Positions 8,819-17,597 of a DNA stretch of 64,000 bases are shown here, one piece after another. The notes beneath the pieces were generated by a model that had not been told where the DNA came from, did not search any database, and worked only from the letters and a program-made list of their open reading frames with translations. Made by a program: the position numbers and the translations under genes. This DNA comes from Paraburkholderia translucens (GTDB taxonomy: Bacteria > Pseudomonadota > Gammaproteobacteria > Burkholderiales > Burkholderiaceae), in the NCBI RefSeq assembly GCF_020881035.1, contig NZ_JAJITC010000004.1, positions 310,001-374,000 of the forward strand, given 5' to 3'. Positions within the stretch are counted from its first letter, which is position 1. Each line of letters starts with the position of its first letter.

Positions 8819-9014
8819 GTGTCGCCGTGACGTGGCGATGGTGACGGCGTAGCTCGGCACCACCCACAAACCCGCCGAGAAGGGCGCAAGCAGCCGTTCT
8901 GGCGAGATGTTAAAGTGCCCGCTACTGAAAATTCCGCCGAACGTTGTCAGCCGCTGTACCGTCTGCGAAAAATCTGGCGATACGCAGCGAACCGGCAACG
9001 CGCGACTCGCATCA

Positions 9015-10631
9015 ATGCCAAACACCATTCCTTCCCGCGCGACCGACGCGTTTTCGCACCGCCTGTCCGTGCTCGGCTCCGGCCCGCAGCGCGATGTGCT
9101 GATACGCGGCCTGCGCGGCATCGAAAAGGAAAGTCTGCGCGTGACGCGCGACGGCCAGCTCGCCATGACGCCGCATCCGCGCGCGCTCGGCTCGGCGCTG
9201 ACGCATCCGTCGCTCACAACCGACTACTCCGAGGCGCTGCTCGAGCTGATCACCCCAGCCGAGCAGGACGTCGCCGAAACGCTCGCGCAGCTCGACCTGC
9301 TGCATCGCTTCGTCTACGCGGAACTCGGCGACGAACTTCTGTGGACCAACTCGATGCCGGGCCTGTTGCCCGCCACCGACGACGGCATTCCGATCGCGCA
9401 CTACGGGACGTCGAACATCGGCAAACTGAAGTACGTGTACCGCGTCGGCCTCGCATTGCGTTATGGCCGCGCGATGCAATGTATCGCCGGCATCCACTAC
9501 AACTATTCGCTGAGCGAAGAAGTTTGGCGACTGCTGCACGCCGATCAGCAATCTACCGCGAACCTCGTCGACTTCCAGTCCGACCGTTACCTTGCGCTGA
9601 TTCGTAATTTCCGCCGCACCAACTGGCTGCTGATGTATCTGTTCGGCGCATCGCCGGCGCTCGATCGTCGATTCCTCCGCGATCGGAAACACACGCTCGA
9701 CACGTTCGATGCCGACACGCTGTATCGCCCGTACGCAACGAGCCTGCGCATGAGCGACCTCGGCTATTCGAACACCACCGCGCAAGCCGCGCTGCACGCC
9801 GACTACAACACGCTGCCCGGCTATCTCGACGCGCTCTCGAAAGCCGTGAGCCAGCCTTATCCGGCCTACGAGCAGATCGGCACGCAACGCGACGGCGAGT
9901 GGGTGCAGATCAACACCAACGTGCTGCAGATCGAAAACGAGTTCTATTCGACGATTCGTCCGAAGCGCGTCACGTATCCGGGCGAGCGGCCGCTGCATGC
10001 GCTCGCCGTGCGCGGCGTGCAATACGTCGAAGTGCGCTGCATGGACATCGATCCATTCGAGCCGACCGGCATTTCGCTTGAAACGTCGCGCTTTCTCGAC
10101 GCTTACCTGCTCGTGTGCGCGCTCGACGACAGCGCGCCGCTGCCGCGGCCCGCCTACACGGAAGCGAACCTGAACTTCGGCCGCATGACGATGGAAGGTC
10201 GCAAGCCCGGCCTCGAGCTGATCCGCGACGGCAAGCCGGTCGCCATGACCGACTGGGCCGAGGAACTGCTCGCGAAAATCGACGCCGCAGCCGCCGTGCT
10301 CGACAGACTGAACGGCGGCGACGAACATGCCCGCGCGGTCGCCGCGCAACGCGCGAAGCTCGCGGACGTGTCACTGACGCCATCGGCGCGCGTGCTGCAA
10401 ACGATGCGCGAAAAGCAGCAGAGCTTCCTCGCGTTCGGCCTCGCGCAAAGCGAAGCGCATGCCGCGTACTTCCGCGCACGTCCGCTCGACGCCGCGCAGG
10501 CAAAGGCGTTTGCAGATCTCGCGGTGCAATCGCTCGAAGAACAGGCGAAGCTCGAACGCGAGGAAGTCGGTTCGTTCGATGCGTTCGTGGCCGCTTATCG
10601 CGCCTACACGCTCAATCGCTTTAGCATCTGA
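9015..10631 (+). CDS. gshA: Glutamate-cysteine ligase (GshA, type 1)
   Basis: A 538-aa cytoplasmic ATP-dependent ligase making gamma-glutamylcysteine, the first step of glutathione synthesis. It is the proteobacterial GshA type. Landmarks are IRGLRGIEKESLRV near the N-terminus, TDYSEALLELITPA, the GIHYNYSL strand, and WVQINTNVLQIENEFYS (first half WVQINTNVLQ). ATG at 9015 begins family-like sequence; 36 upstream codons are open but unlike the family. A terminator follows at 10660. A second, distinct carboxylate-amine ligase (YbdK type) lies at 35647. The gene is monocistronic. Confidence 0.93.
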   Translation: MPNTIPSRATDAFSHRLSVLGSGPQRDVLIRGLRGIEKESLRVTRDGQLAMTPHPRALGSALTHPSLTTDYSEALLELITPAEQDVAETLAQLDLLHRFVYAELGDELLWTNSMPGLLPATDDGIPIAHYGTSNIGKLKYVYRVGLALRYGRAMQCIAGIHYNYSLSEEVWRLLHADQQSTANLVDFQSDRYLALIRNFRRTNWLLMYLFGASPALDRRFLRDRKHTLDTFDADTLYRPYATSLRMSDLGYSNTTAQAALHADYNTLPGYLDALSKAVSQPYPAYEQIGTQRDGEWVQINTNVLQIENEFYSTIRPKRVTYPGERPLHALAVRGVQYVEVRCMDIDPFEPTGISLETSRFLDAYLLVCALDDSAPLPRPAYTEANLNFGRMTMEGRKPGLELIRDGKPVAMTDWAEELLAKIDAAAAVLDRLNGGDEHARAVAAQRAKLADVSLTPSARVLQTMREKQQSFLAFGLAQSEAHAAYFRARPLDAAQAKAFADLAVQSLEEQAKLEREEVGSFDAFVAAYRAYTLNRFSI

Positions 10632-10659
10632 GCGTTCACCCGAAGTCGAGACGCAGACA

Positions 10660-10686
10660 AGCGGCCCGCGCGGCCGCTTTTTCTTT
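10660..10686 (+). terminator. Intrinsic terminator of gshA
   Basis: Stem AGCGGCC (10660-10666) pairs with GGCCGCT (10672-10678) around a 5-nt loop, followed by a T-rich tail TTTTTCTTT. It lies 29 bp after the gshA stop. Confidence 0.8.
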
Positions 10687-10859
10687 GGCGCGAATAATGC
10701 ACAGCCAATGCGCGGGTAACGACTACGGACCGTGCTCCGAAGGCGCGCGTGCAATCGGAAAATTCTCCGCGCGTCGTCGCAGTTCTCTGATCTGGATGAA
10801 ACGTGCCCTCGGCCCGCCGGTCCAAAATGTTATGACACGATGTACAGGGAGATATCGAC

Positions 10860-11366
10860 GTGAAGAACAAAGTTCTGTTGGCCGCGCTGTGTCTCGTGGC
10901 GGCGGCGGCGTGCTCGACCCAAGGTCAGGTCGATCCGGACATCATGCAGATCGCGACCAAACCGCTGACGTGTTCGAACAAGGCCGAATGCGACCTCTGG
11001 TGGCAACGGGCGCACACATGGGTCGCGAGTCACTCGAAGTACGAGATCGAGATCGCTAACGACTCGTTGATCCAGACCACCGGCCCCGACGGCGGCAAGC
11101 GCGCGCTCGCGTATCAGATCACGCGCGCCGCGAGTCCCGACGGCACCGAGACGATCGGCTTTTCGGCGCATTGCGACAGCTCCCTCGGCTGCAAGCCGAA
11201 TCCGTGGGAAGCGGGCGCGGATTTCAAGCTATATGTGAGAGGCGAAGGCGCCGGCGTGCCGCAAGGCAGCGCGATACCATCGCAGAAGGCGCCCGATGCG
11301 ACGCATCCGGAGACGCTGCCCGGAAGGTCGGCTACGCTGCCGAACGGTGAGGTGATGTCGCAATAG
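10860..11366 (+). CDS. Putative lipoprotein of unknown function
   Basis: A 168-aa protein not recognised as a named family. MKNKVLLAALCLVAAAAC is a lipoprotein signal with the lipobox ending at C18, so the mature protein should be lipid-anchored, probably in the outer membrane. The globular part has four further Cys (two in TCSNKAEC, two in HCDSSLGC) that could form disulfides, and the C-terminus is Pro/Ser-rich and probably disordered. The start is GTG at 10860 with AGGGAG upstream. It is a single gene facing the efflux gene that ends at 11425. Confidence 0.75.
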   Translation: MKNKVLLAALCLVAAAACSTQGQVDPDIMQIATKPLTCSNKAECDLWWQRAHTWVASHSKYEIEIANDSLIQTTGPDGGKRALAYQITRAASPDGTETIGFSAHCDSSLGCKPNPWEAGADFKLYVRGEGAGVPQGSAIPSQKAPDATHPETLPGRSATLPNGEVMSQ

Positions 11367-11424
11367 CGGGCTGATTCGCGGCATCGGCAACGGCGCTTCA
11401 GGCGCCGCTGCCGCGCCGTCGACT

Positions 11425-12987
11425 TCAGTGTCCCAGCGAAGGCCCTGCGCCCTTGCGCGGCTTCGTGACCCACACGAGCAACGCCAGCACGATAAACGCC
11501 GCGCACGAGATGCGGAAGAAGTCGTTGGTGGCCATCATGTATGCCTGACTCGTCACCACCTGGTTCAGCTGCGCGGTAAGGCCGTCGCCGGACAACCCGG
11601 CACCCGCGAGCGCGTTCGTAAAGGCGTTGGTATTCGCCGAATAAGCGTTGACCGTATCGGCGAGCATCGCGTGGTGATAGATCGTGTCGTTTTCCCAGAA
11701 CGTCGTGCTGATCGCCGTGCCGATCGCGCCGGACAACGTGCGGAAAAAGTTCGACAAACCAGACGCGCTCGCAAGACGCTCATCGGGCACGCTGGAAAGC
11801 GTAATCGTCGTCATCGGCACGAAGAAGCACGCGACGCCGATGCCCTGTATGAGCCGCGGCAGGATGACGTGGTCGAACGGCACATCGAGCGTGAACGTCG
11901 AGTTCCAGAACGACACGATCGCGAACACGATAAAAGCAAAGCTCGCGACCATGCGCAGATTCAGACGATGCATGTTCTTGCCGATCATCGGCGACAGAAA
12001 CAGCGCGAGCAATCCGACCGGCGCCGTGGCCAGACCCGCGAGGCCGGCCGTGTAGCCCATCACCGTTTGCAGCCAAAGCGGGAAAATCACCACCGAGCCG
12101 AAGAACGCCATGAAGCCAAACGAGATGATCACCACGCCGAGCGCAAAGTTGCGATCCTTGAACAGCGACAGGTCCACGATCGGCTCCTTCTCCGTCAACT
12201 CCCACACGAGCAGGAACGCGATCGACACGAGCGCGATCACGGCGAGCGTGACGATGAACGTCGAGTTGAACCAGTCGCGGTCCTTGCCGAGATCGAGCAT
12301 CATCTGCAGACACGACACACCGGTCACCAGCAACACGAGGCCGATCACGTCGATGCGCTGGCGGGTCGTCTGCGTCTCGCGGCCCCGTAGCAGCAGGTAC
12401 GCGCAGAACGCCGAGAACAGGCCGATCGGCACGTTGATATAGAAGATCCACGGCCACGTGAAGTTATCGGTGATATAGCCGCCCATCAACGGGCCGAAGA
12501 TCGGCGCGCAGATCACGGTCATCGCCCATAAGCCGAGCGCGAGGCCGCGTTTCGCGGGCGGGTAGGAGCGCATCAGGATCGTCTGCGACAGTGGCACCAT
12601 CGGCCCCGACACGAGCCCTTGCACGAGCCGGAACGCGATCAGGGTTTCGAAGTTATGGGCGAGACCGCAGGCCGCCGATGCGATGGTGAACAGCAGCACC
12701 GACAGCGAGAAGAGCCGCACCTCGCCGACGCGTCGCGCGAGCCACCCGGTCAGCGGCACGGCGATGGCCGAAGCGACCGAGTAGGACGAGATCACCCAGG
12801 TGCCCTGGCTTGTCGCGACGCCGAGGCTGCCGGAAATGGTCGGCACCGCGACGTTCGCGATCGAGGTGTCCAACACCTCCATGAAGGTGCCCAGTGCGAG
12901 ACCGACGGTCAGCAGCGCGAGCGCGCCGCCCTGCAGCGGGGCGGGTTCGGTCACGGGCAGCGCGGCGTTGGAAGCCGTGGCGTCCAT
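11425..12987 (-). CDS. emrB: DHA2-family MFS drug efflux transporter (EmrB-like)
   Basis: A 520-aa inner-membrane proton-drug antiporter with the 14-helix pattern of EmrB/QacA proteins. Landmarks are VLDTSIANVAVPTISG in helix 1, the motif-A-like loop GWLARRVGEVR, and GNPLMGG-like PIFGPLMGGYITDNFTW. In EmrAB-TolC systems this pump needs a periplasmic EmrA adaptor. None is adjacent: the next gene upstream is a MarR regulator 190 bp away. ATG at 12987 has AGGAGAAC just before it. It probably exports hydrophobic toxic compounds; the actual substrate is unknown. Confidence 0.88.
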   Translation of the reverse strand: MDATASNAALPVTEPAPLQGGALALLTVGLALGTFMEVLDTSIANVAVPTISGSLGVATSQGTWVISSYSVASAIAVPLTGWLARRVGEVRLFSLSVLLFTIASAACGLAHNFETLIAFRLVQGLVSGPMVPLSQTILMRSYPPAKRGLALGLWAMTVICAPIFGPLMGGYITDNFTWPWIFYINVPIGLFSAFCAYLLLRGRETQTTRQRIDVIGLVLLVTGVSCLQMMLDLGKDRDWFNSTFIVTLAVIALVSIAFLLVWELTEKEPIVDLSLFKDRNFALGVVIISFGFMAFFGSVVIFPLWLQTVMGYTAGLAGLATAPVGLLALFLSPMIGKNMHRLNLRMVASFAFIVFAIVSFWNSTFTLDVPFDHVILPRLIQGIGVACFFVPMTTITLSSVPDERLASASGLSNFFRTLSGAIGTAISTTFWENDTIYHHAMLADTVNAYSANTNAFTNALAGAGLSGDGLTAQLNQVVTSQAYMMATNDFFRISCAAFIVLALLVWVTKPRKGAGPSLGH

Positions 12988-13099
12988 AGGTTGTTCTCCT
13001 CAAGCGGCGAAAGCTTGTCACGGCAGCTTTATCATGCGTGTCTGACACGTCGTTTGCATGCCCGATCACCCTCTGCCCAGACAGATATCTTTTGATAAC

Positions 13100-13119
13100 G
13101 GCGCTTTCAAAAAAGCGCC
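13100..13119 (-). other. Hairpin between the marR and emrB genes
   Basis: GGCGCTTT (13100-13107) and AAAGCGCC (13112-13119) form an 8-bp stem with a 4-nt loop. There is no T-run after it on either strand, so it may be an mRNA processing or attenuation element rather than a full terminator. Confidence 0.4.
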
Positions 13120-13177
13120 TCCTCGTTGCGTTGCTAGTGCTTCGTGATGAAGCGCCGCCTGTTGGCGACGACTGTGC

Positions 13178-13690
13178 TTAGTTTCCAGTCTTGGGCTCAT
13201 CCGGCCGGGGCGCCGGTCCACGGCCCACGCCGGTTTCTCCCTCGGGACCGTTCGCGATGAAACGGGCGAGCAGGTGAATCAGCGTTGCGTGCTCCTCGGC
13301 CGTAAAACCGCGCAATTGATCGTTCAGTACAGTCGCGCCCAGATTCGGCAATTGCTGCGCGGCGTCATGGCCTTGAGGAGTCAGCTCCAGCTTCACCATG
13401 CGCCGGTCGTCACTGCTGCGCGTGCGCACGATGAAGCCTTTTTTTTCCAGGCGATCGAGCAGACGCGTCATCGAGCCGCTGTCGTACGACATTGCGCGCG
13501 ACAGCTCGAATGGCGTGCTCGCACGGCGCGACGACAGCATCAGAATTACGCCGATCTGCTGCGCGGTGAGCCCGAGCGGCTTGACCGCACGGTCCGTGCG
13601 CTCCACCAGCACGTTGCGCGCTTTGGTCAGGTAGTAGCCGAGACTGCTCGTGAGCTCGACCTCGTCCGCTTTGTAGGGGCCATCCGTCAT
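13178..13690 (-). CDS. MarR-family repressor of the efflux locus
   Basis: A 170-aa winged-helix regulator. It has the MarR core with helix-turn-helix STPFELSRAMSYDSGSMTRLL (two parts: STPFELSRAM and SYDSGSMTRLL) and wing RSSDDRRMVKLELT. The C-terminal 25 residues are Pro/Gly-rich and probably disordered. It lies just upstream of emrB on the same strand and should repress it until a ligand binds, as EmrR/MarR do. A palindromic operator candidate overlaps its promoter at 13722-13755. Confidence 0.87.
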   Translation of the reverse strand: MTDGPYKADEVELTSSLGYYLTKARNVLVERTDRAVKPLGLTAQQIGVILMLSSRRASTPFELSRAMSYDSGSMTRLLDRLEKKGFIVRTRSSDDRRMVKLELTPQGHDAAQQLPNLGATVLNDQLRGFTAEEHATLIHLLARFIANGPEGETGVGRGPAPRPDEPKTGN

Positions 13691-13721
13691 GGGCTCTCCG
13701 CAACATCCACAAGCAAAACGA

Positions 13722-13755
13722 AGTTTAGCTGCCTAAGCAGACAAGTCAATTGACT
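13722..13755 (-). promoter_or_regulatory. Promoter and operator of the marR-emrB unit
   Basis: On the minus strand, -35 TTGACT (13744-13749) and -10 TAAACT (13722-13727) are 16 bp apart. The spacer holds CTGCCTAAGCAG (13729-13740), a dyad suited to a MarR dimer, and the -35 sits in a perfect 12-bp palindrome AGTCAATTGACT (13744-13755). Repressor binding here would block transcription. Confidence 0.5.
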
Positions 13756-13945
13756 TTTTGCGGTGCACGACCGCCCAACATAAAAACCACACGCGAAACA
13801 TTCTCGCGGCACAGTATCTTGAAATTTGATTGCATGGTCAATATTATGACAGGCAACGAGTTTCGCGCGTCCTGCGCCATTCGCGACGATGTTCTGACCG
13901 ATCACCGCACGCCGCCCGCTCGCGACGCGCAACAGGATTTCCCCG

Positions 13946-14341
13946 ATGCCGCACCTCAAAAACACCACGCTTAGCGGCCTCAGCCGCTCACTGACCCATT
14001 CCGCGCTTCACAGCTTCCAGGGCCCACACCGTTGGTGGAAACTCGCGCTCTTCGCGGGACTGCTGGTGCTGCCTGGCGGATCGGTGGGTGTCGCGCTGCT
14101 CGCCTGGGTCGAGCATCGGCGGGAGACGAAGCGGGCGAAGCGCGACAGCGCCGCGCTCGAGACATCCAGCGAAATCGTGCTCCCTAAGGAAAGCTTCGCC
14201 ATTGCAGCGACAGGCATCACCGCAGCCAACAGCGGCAGCGCTTGCGTTGCGCGCGGCGGCGCATCGTGCCGGGCTTCGGCGGGTAAGCTCGCGAGCCAGC
14301 GTCAGCGCAAGCAGGCCAAAACAGCAGAATCGCGCTTCTGA
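13946..14341 (+). CDS. Hypothetical small membrane protein
   Basis: A 131-aa open frame, not recognised. Residues about 31-53 (WWKLALFAGLLVLPGG onward) would span the membrane once, followed by a basic stretch RRETKRAKRD and a low-complexity Ala/Ser tail. Third-position GC is high in the first half, as expected for coding sequence here, but the ribosome-binding site is poor and the tail is unconvincing. It lies where an efflux adaptor gene might be expected but has no adaptor features. It may be spurious. The 279 bp after it (14342-14620) hold nothing recognisable. Confidence 0.35.
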   Translation: MPHLKNTTLSGLSRSLTHSALHSFQGPHRWWKLALFAGLLVLPGGSVGVALLAWVEHRRETKRAKRDSAALETSSEIVLPKESFAIAATGITAANSGSACVARGGASCRASAGKLASQRQRKQAKTAESRF

Positions 14342-14620
14342 CGGCGCGCCTCTTCCCGACGCGCTTTTGAAATACCGGTTCGCTTCCTCTCGCCGCCTGC
14401 ACTACAGCGTACCCGCCGCGCCTCGCGCCTGCCGGTAACAACGCGTAACCATCGCGTCGCCGCAGGTAACACACCTGCGCATCGCGCCGCATTAACCTTT
14501 CAGCTTTCAGTTTCCCGCGCTCGCGCGGGCGCATACGCTAACATTCCGGCAGACCACGATCTCGCTCCGCCGGTGGCGCCGCTGCCTGCCGCACCGCGGC
14601 GTCCAGAAGGAATTCACTCC

Positions 14621-16228
14621 ATGCAGTCCGATCGAATCTCTCGCGCGCGGGTGTTTGCGCCGCGCGTCCTAACACTCGCCATCAGCGCGGCCTGCGCGAC
14701 GCTCGTCGCCGCCTGCGCGGTCGGCCCGAACTATCAGCGGCCGGCCACCGAGATCCCTGCGTCGTTCAAGGAAGCCGCGCCCGGCTGGAAGGTCGCTGAA
14801 CCCGCCGATCAACACGACCGCGGCAACTGGTGGGCGATCTTCGAAGACCCGAAGCTCAACGAACTCGAAGACAGGCTCAACGCCGCGAACCAGACCATCG
14901 CGCAATTCGCCGCGAACTACCGGCAGGCGCGCGCGCTCGTCGGCGAAGCGCGCGCCGCGTATTTCCCGACGATCGGTGCGTCGGCGGGCGCGACACGCTC
15001 CGGCAACGGCGCGCAAACCGGCGGCAATGCGACGACCGCGACGAGCCGACCCGGCATCGGCAACAGTTTCAACGTCCAGATGCAGGCAAGCTGGGAACCG
15101 GACCTGTGGGGCTCGGTCACGCGCTCGGTCAACGCGCAGCGAGCCGGCCAGCAGGGTGCGGCCGCCGATCTCGCGAACGCGCGCCTGTCGGCGCAAGCCA
15201 CGCTCGCGCAGACTTACTTCCTGCTACGCTCGCTCGATTCCACGCAAAAGCTGCTCGACGACACAGTCGAGGCCTATCAGCGCTCGCTGCAACTCACGCA
15301 GAATCAGTACGCGGCCGGCGTCGCCGCGCGCTCGGACGTGATCCAGGCGCAAACGCAGCTGCAATCGGCGCAGGCCGCCGCGATCGACAACGGCATCCAG
15401 CGCGCGCAGGACGAGCACGCGATCGCGGTGTTGATCGGCGTGCCCGCATCGACGTTCTCGCTGCCGCCGATGCCGCTCACCGCGACGCCACCGGCCGTGC
15501 CCGCGCAAATGCCGTCTGCGCTGCTCGAACGCAGGCCGGATATCGCGTCAGCGGAACGCAAGGCGGCCGCGGCGAACGAGCAGATCGGCGTGGCAATCGC
15601 CGCGTTTTTCCCGTCGCTGACGCTATCGGCGACCGGCGGTTTCGAGAACTCGGTGTTCTCGCAATTGTTGACCTTGCCGTCGCGCTTCTGGACGCTCGGC
15701 CCGCAACTGGCCGGGACGATCTTCGACGGCGGTCTGCGCAAGGCGCAAACCGAGGCCGCGCGCGCTACCTACGACGCGGATGTCGCGACCTATCGGCAAA
15801 CGGTGCTCGCCGCGTTCCAGGACGTCGAGGACAACCTCGCGTCGCTGCGCATTCTCGAGCAGGAAATCGTCGTGCAGCGGCAGGCGGTCGACTCGGCGCG
15901 CCAGGCGCTCGCGATCGTCACGAACGAGTACAAGGCGGGTACGGTCGGTTTCGTCAACGTGCTGACCGCGCAGACCACGGCGTTCACGGCCGAACAGAAA
16001 CTCGAGACCATCGCCGGGCAGCGAATGGTGTCGTCGGTGGGTCTCGTGAAGGCGCTCGGCGGCGGCTGGGACGTATCGCAGATGAATCGCGAGACCGGCG
16101 ATGTCGCCGCGCCCGCACCGCTGCCGGCCTCCGCTCCAGCGGCTGCGGCGGCACTCGGCGCGACGTCCATCGCGCAAGGCGTCACGCCTGGAGCAGAAAC
16201 ACCGCAAGCGCGGGTGCAGAGCAAATAA
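14621..16228 (+). CDS. Outer-membrane efflux factor (NodT/OprM family lipoprotein)
   Basis: A 535-aa outer-membrane channel subunit for tripartite efflux. The signal peptide ends at a lipobox (VAAC followed by AVGPNYQRP), the standard OprM/NodT start. The body contains the two TolC-type repeats, with ARAAYFPTIGASAGATRSG, LEPDLWG-like WEPDLWGSVTRSV, and ERRPDIASAERKAAAANEQIG near the middle. The C-terminal 40 residues are Ala/Pro-rich. ATG at 14621 has AAGG upstream. No membrane-fusion protein gene flanks it; it may pair with the EmrB-like pump at 11425 and an adaptor encoded elsewhere. Confidence 0.88.
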   Translation: MQSDRISRARVFAPRVLTLAISAACATLVAACAVGPNYQRPATEIPASFKEAAPGWKVAEPADQHDRGNWWAIFEDPKLNELEDRLNAANQTIAQFAANYRQARALVGEARAAYFPTIGASAGATRSGNGAQTGGNATTATSRPGIGNSFNVQMQASWEPDLWGSVTRSVNAQRAGQQGAAADLANARLSAQATLAQTYFLLRSLDSTQKLLDDTVEAYQRSLQLTQNQYAAGVAARSDVIQAQTQLQSAQAAAIDNGIQRAQDEHAIAVLIGVPASTFSLPPMPLTATPPAVPAQMPSALLERRPDIASAERKAAAANEQIGVAIAAFFPSLTLSATGGFENSVFSQLLTLPSRFWTLGPQLAGTIFDGGLRKAQTEAARATYDADVATYRQTVLAAFQDVEDNLASLRILEQEIVVQRQAVDSARQALAIVTNEYKAGTVGFVNVLTAQTTAFTAEQKLETIAGQRMVSSVGLVKALGGGWDVSQMNRETGDVAAPAPLPASAPAAAAALGATSIAQGVTPGAETPQARVQSK

Positions 16229-16283
16229 CGGCCGCCGCGCTCGCCTCGGTCGATCCGAAGCGCCCAGTGCAAAACGGCGCGCC

Positions 16284-17063
16284 TCAGCGGACGAACGTCA
16301 GCGTCACCGTATCCGGTCCGCTTGGCCGGCCCAGCAGATTCAACAGGCCGGCGAGGTTATCGTGCTGCTCCGGCGCGGCGCTCGCGGTGCCATGAAACGA
16401 CGTCGATACGGCCGACACCGTGCCATTGCCGTTCAACCTCAACGGTCCCTTCACCGTGCTCAGCTCGAGCGCCGACGACGCGCCCTGCGCCTGAAACCTG
16501 ACCCGGTACGACCCGAGCGGCTTCACGAGCGACACGCGTGAGCTGAGGTCGTCGAGCATCATCGTCAGTTGCCCGAACGCTTCGCCATTGAAGCTGCGCC
16601 AGTCGGACCACGACAACTGCACGTTACCCCGCAGATCGAGCGTGTTGAACGGCGCGCCGAGCCCCGCGAGCAGCGACGCCGGCACCACGAGCACGCCAGG
16701 CGTGACGCTTGCCCCGCGCAGTGTCGCATCAACCGTGATCGGGTCGGGCATCGCTTCGCTTTGCCGCATGACCATGCGCACGCGCCCGGTGAAAAGAGGC
16801 CAGAAGGCGGTGCGCCATTCGATCCGCCCAGGCAGCAGCGTCGCCGTGCTCATATCGGAGCCAGCGGCAAGCATCAGCGTCGCCGAGCCGTGCCACAGCG
16901 AGCCTTCGGCGTCGACGAGATTGACGTGCCCGTGCGTTTGCCGCGCGAACTGCGGCGTAATCCAGGCGGCCGGCAGCAACGCGAGCGTCACGGCCGCGAC
17001 CGACAGAATGGCGACGACCAGCCACGGCAGCGCCACACGCAGGCGCCACATCCAGTAATTCAT
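16284..17063 (-). CDS. gspN: Type II secretion protein N
   Basis: A 259-aa GspN-like inner-membrane protein with a single N-terminal helix (about residues 9-32, LPWLVVAILSVAAVTLALLP) and a periplasmic domain of repeated beta strands. GspN is an accessory part of many, not all, type II secretion systems, and its exact role is uncertain. It is the last gene of the minus-strand gspG-N unit, 30 bp after gspM. Confidence 0.82.
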   Translation of the reverse strand: MNYWMWRLRVALPWLVVAILSVAAVTLALLPAAWITPQFARQTHGHVNLVDAEGSLWHGSATLMLAAGSDMSTATLLPGRIEWRTAFWPLFTGRVRMVMRQSEAMPDPITVDATLRGASVTPGVLVVPASLLAGLGAPFNTLDLRGNVQLSWSDWRSFNGEAFGQLTMMLDDLSSRVSLVKPLGSYRVRFQAQGASSALELSTVKGPLRLNGNGTVSAVSTSFHGTASAAPEQHDNLAGLLNLLGRPSGPDTVTLTFVR

Positions 17064-17093
17064 TCGAGATCCTGTAGCGAGCGGCGCGCGTCG

Positions 17094-17597
17094 TTATTTC
17101 GCGGTCGATGGTTGCAACGCCACCGTCAGGTCCACCTGGCCGTCGTCCTTCAACGCGGTGATATGAGCCTCCGCGACCTGCACCTTGAACTGCTTGCGCA
17201 CGTCATCGACCCACGTGGTCCAGGCGGGAAACGCCACGTTTTTCATCTGCACCTGCACCGCATTGCCAACGAACTGCACCTGCGTCGCGGCGAGGCCATG
17301 CTCGCCGAGCGATGCGCTCAGCGCGTCCTTGAGCGCCGCGCCGGTCGGCGCGACACCTTGCGCGGCCGCCGACAGCGAGCGTGCCTCGTTGGCCTGCGCG
17401 GTCATTTGCGCGAGCTGGCGCTGCAGACTGGGCAGTGACTCACGCAGATGCGCACGGCCTTCCTGCGCAGGCGCCCACAGCACCGACCATGCAATCGCCA
17501 CGGCGAGTGCAACGCCGCCCCACGTCAGCAACGCTTTTTCGCGATCGGTGCGCTGGTCCCAGAAGCCAGCCCATGTCTGAGCGAGTTCAGCTTTCAT
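17094..17597 (-). CDS. gspM: Type II secretion protein M
   Basis: A 167-aa bitopic inner-membrane protein that, with GspL, links the GspE ATPase to the pseudopilus platform. A short cytoplasmic N-terminus with WDQRTDREK precedes one membrane helix (WGGVALAVAIAWSVLWAP, about 27-44), a coiled-coil-prone region rich in Gln/Ala, and a ferredoxin-like periplasmic domain. ATG at 17597 overlaps the gspL stop in ATGA, so the two are translationally coupled. An upstream extension of the open frame is ignored because the family begins here. Confidence 0.85.
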   Translation of the reverse strand: MKAELAQTWAGFWDQRTDREKALLTWGGVALAVAIAWSVLWAPAQEGRAHLRESLPSLQRQLAQMTAQANEARSLSAAAQGVAPTGAALKDALSASLGEHGLAATQVQFVGNAVQVQMKNVAFPAWTTWVDDVRKQFKVQVAEAHITALKDDGQVDLTVALQPSTAK

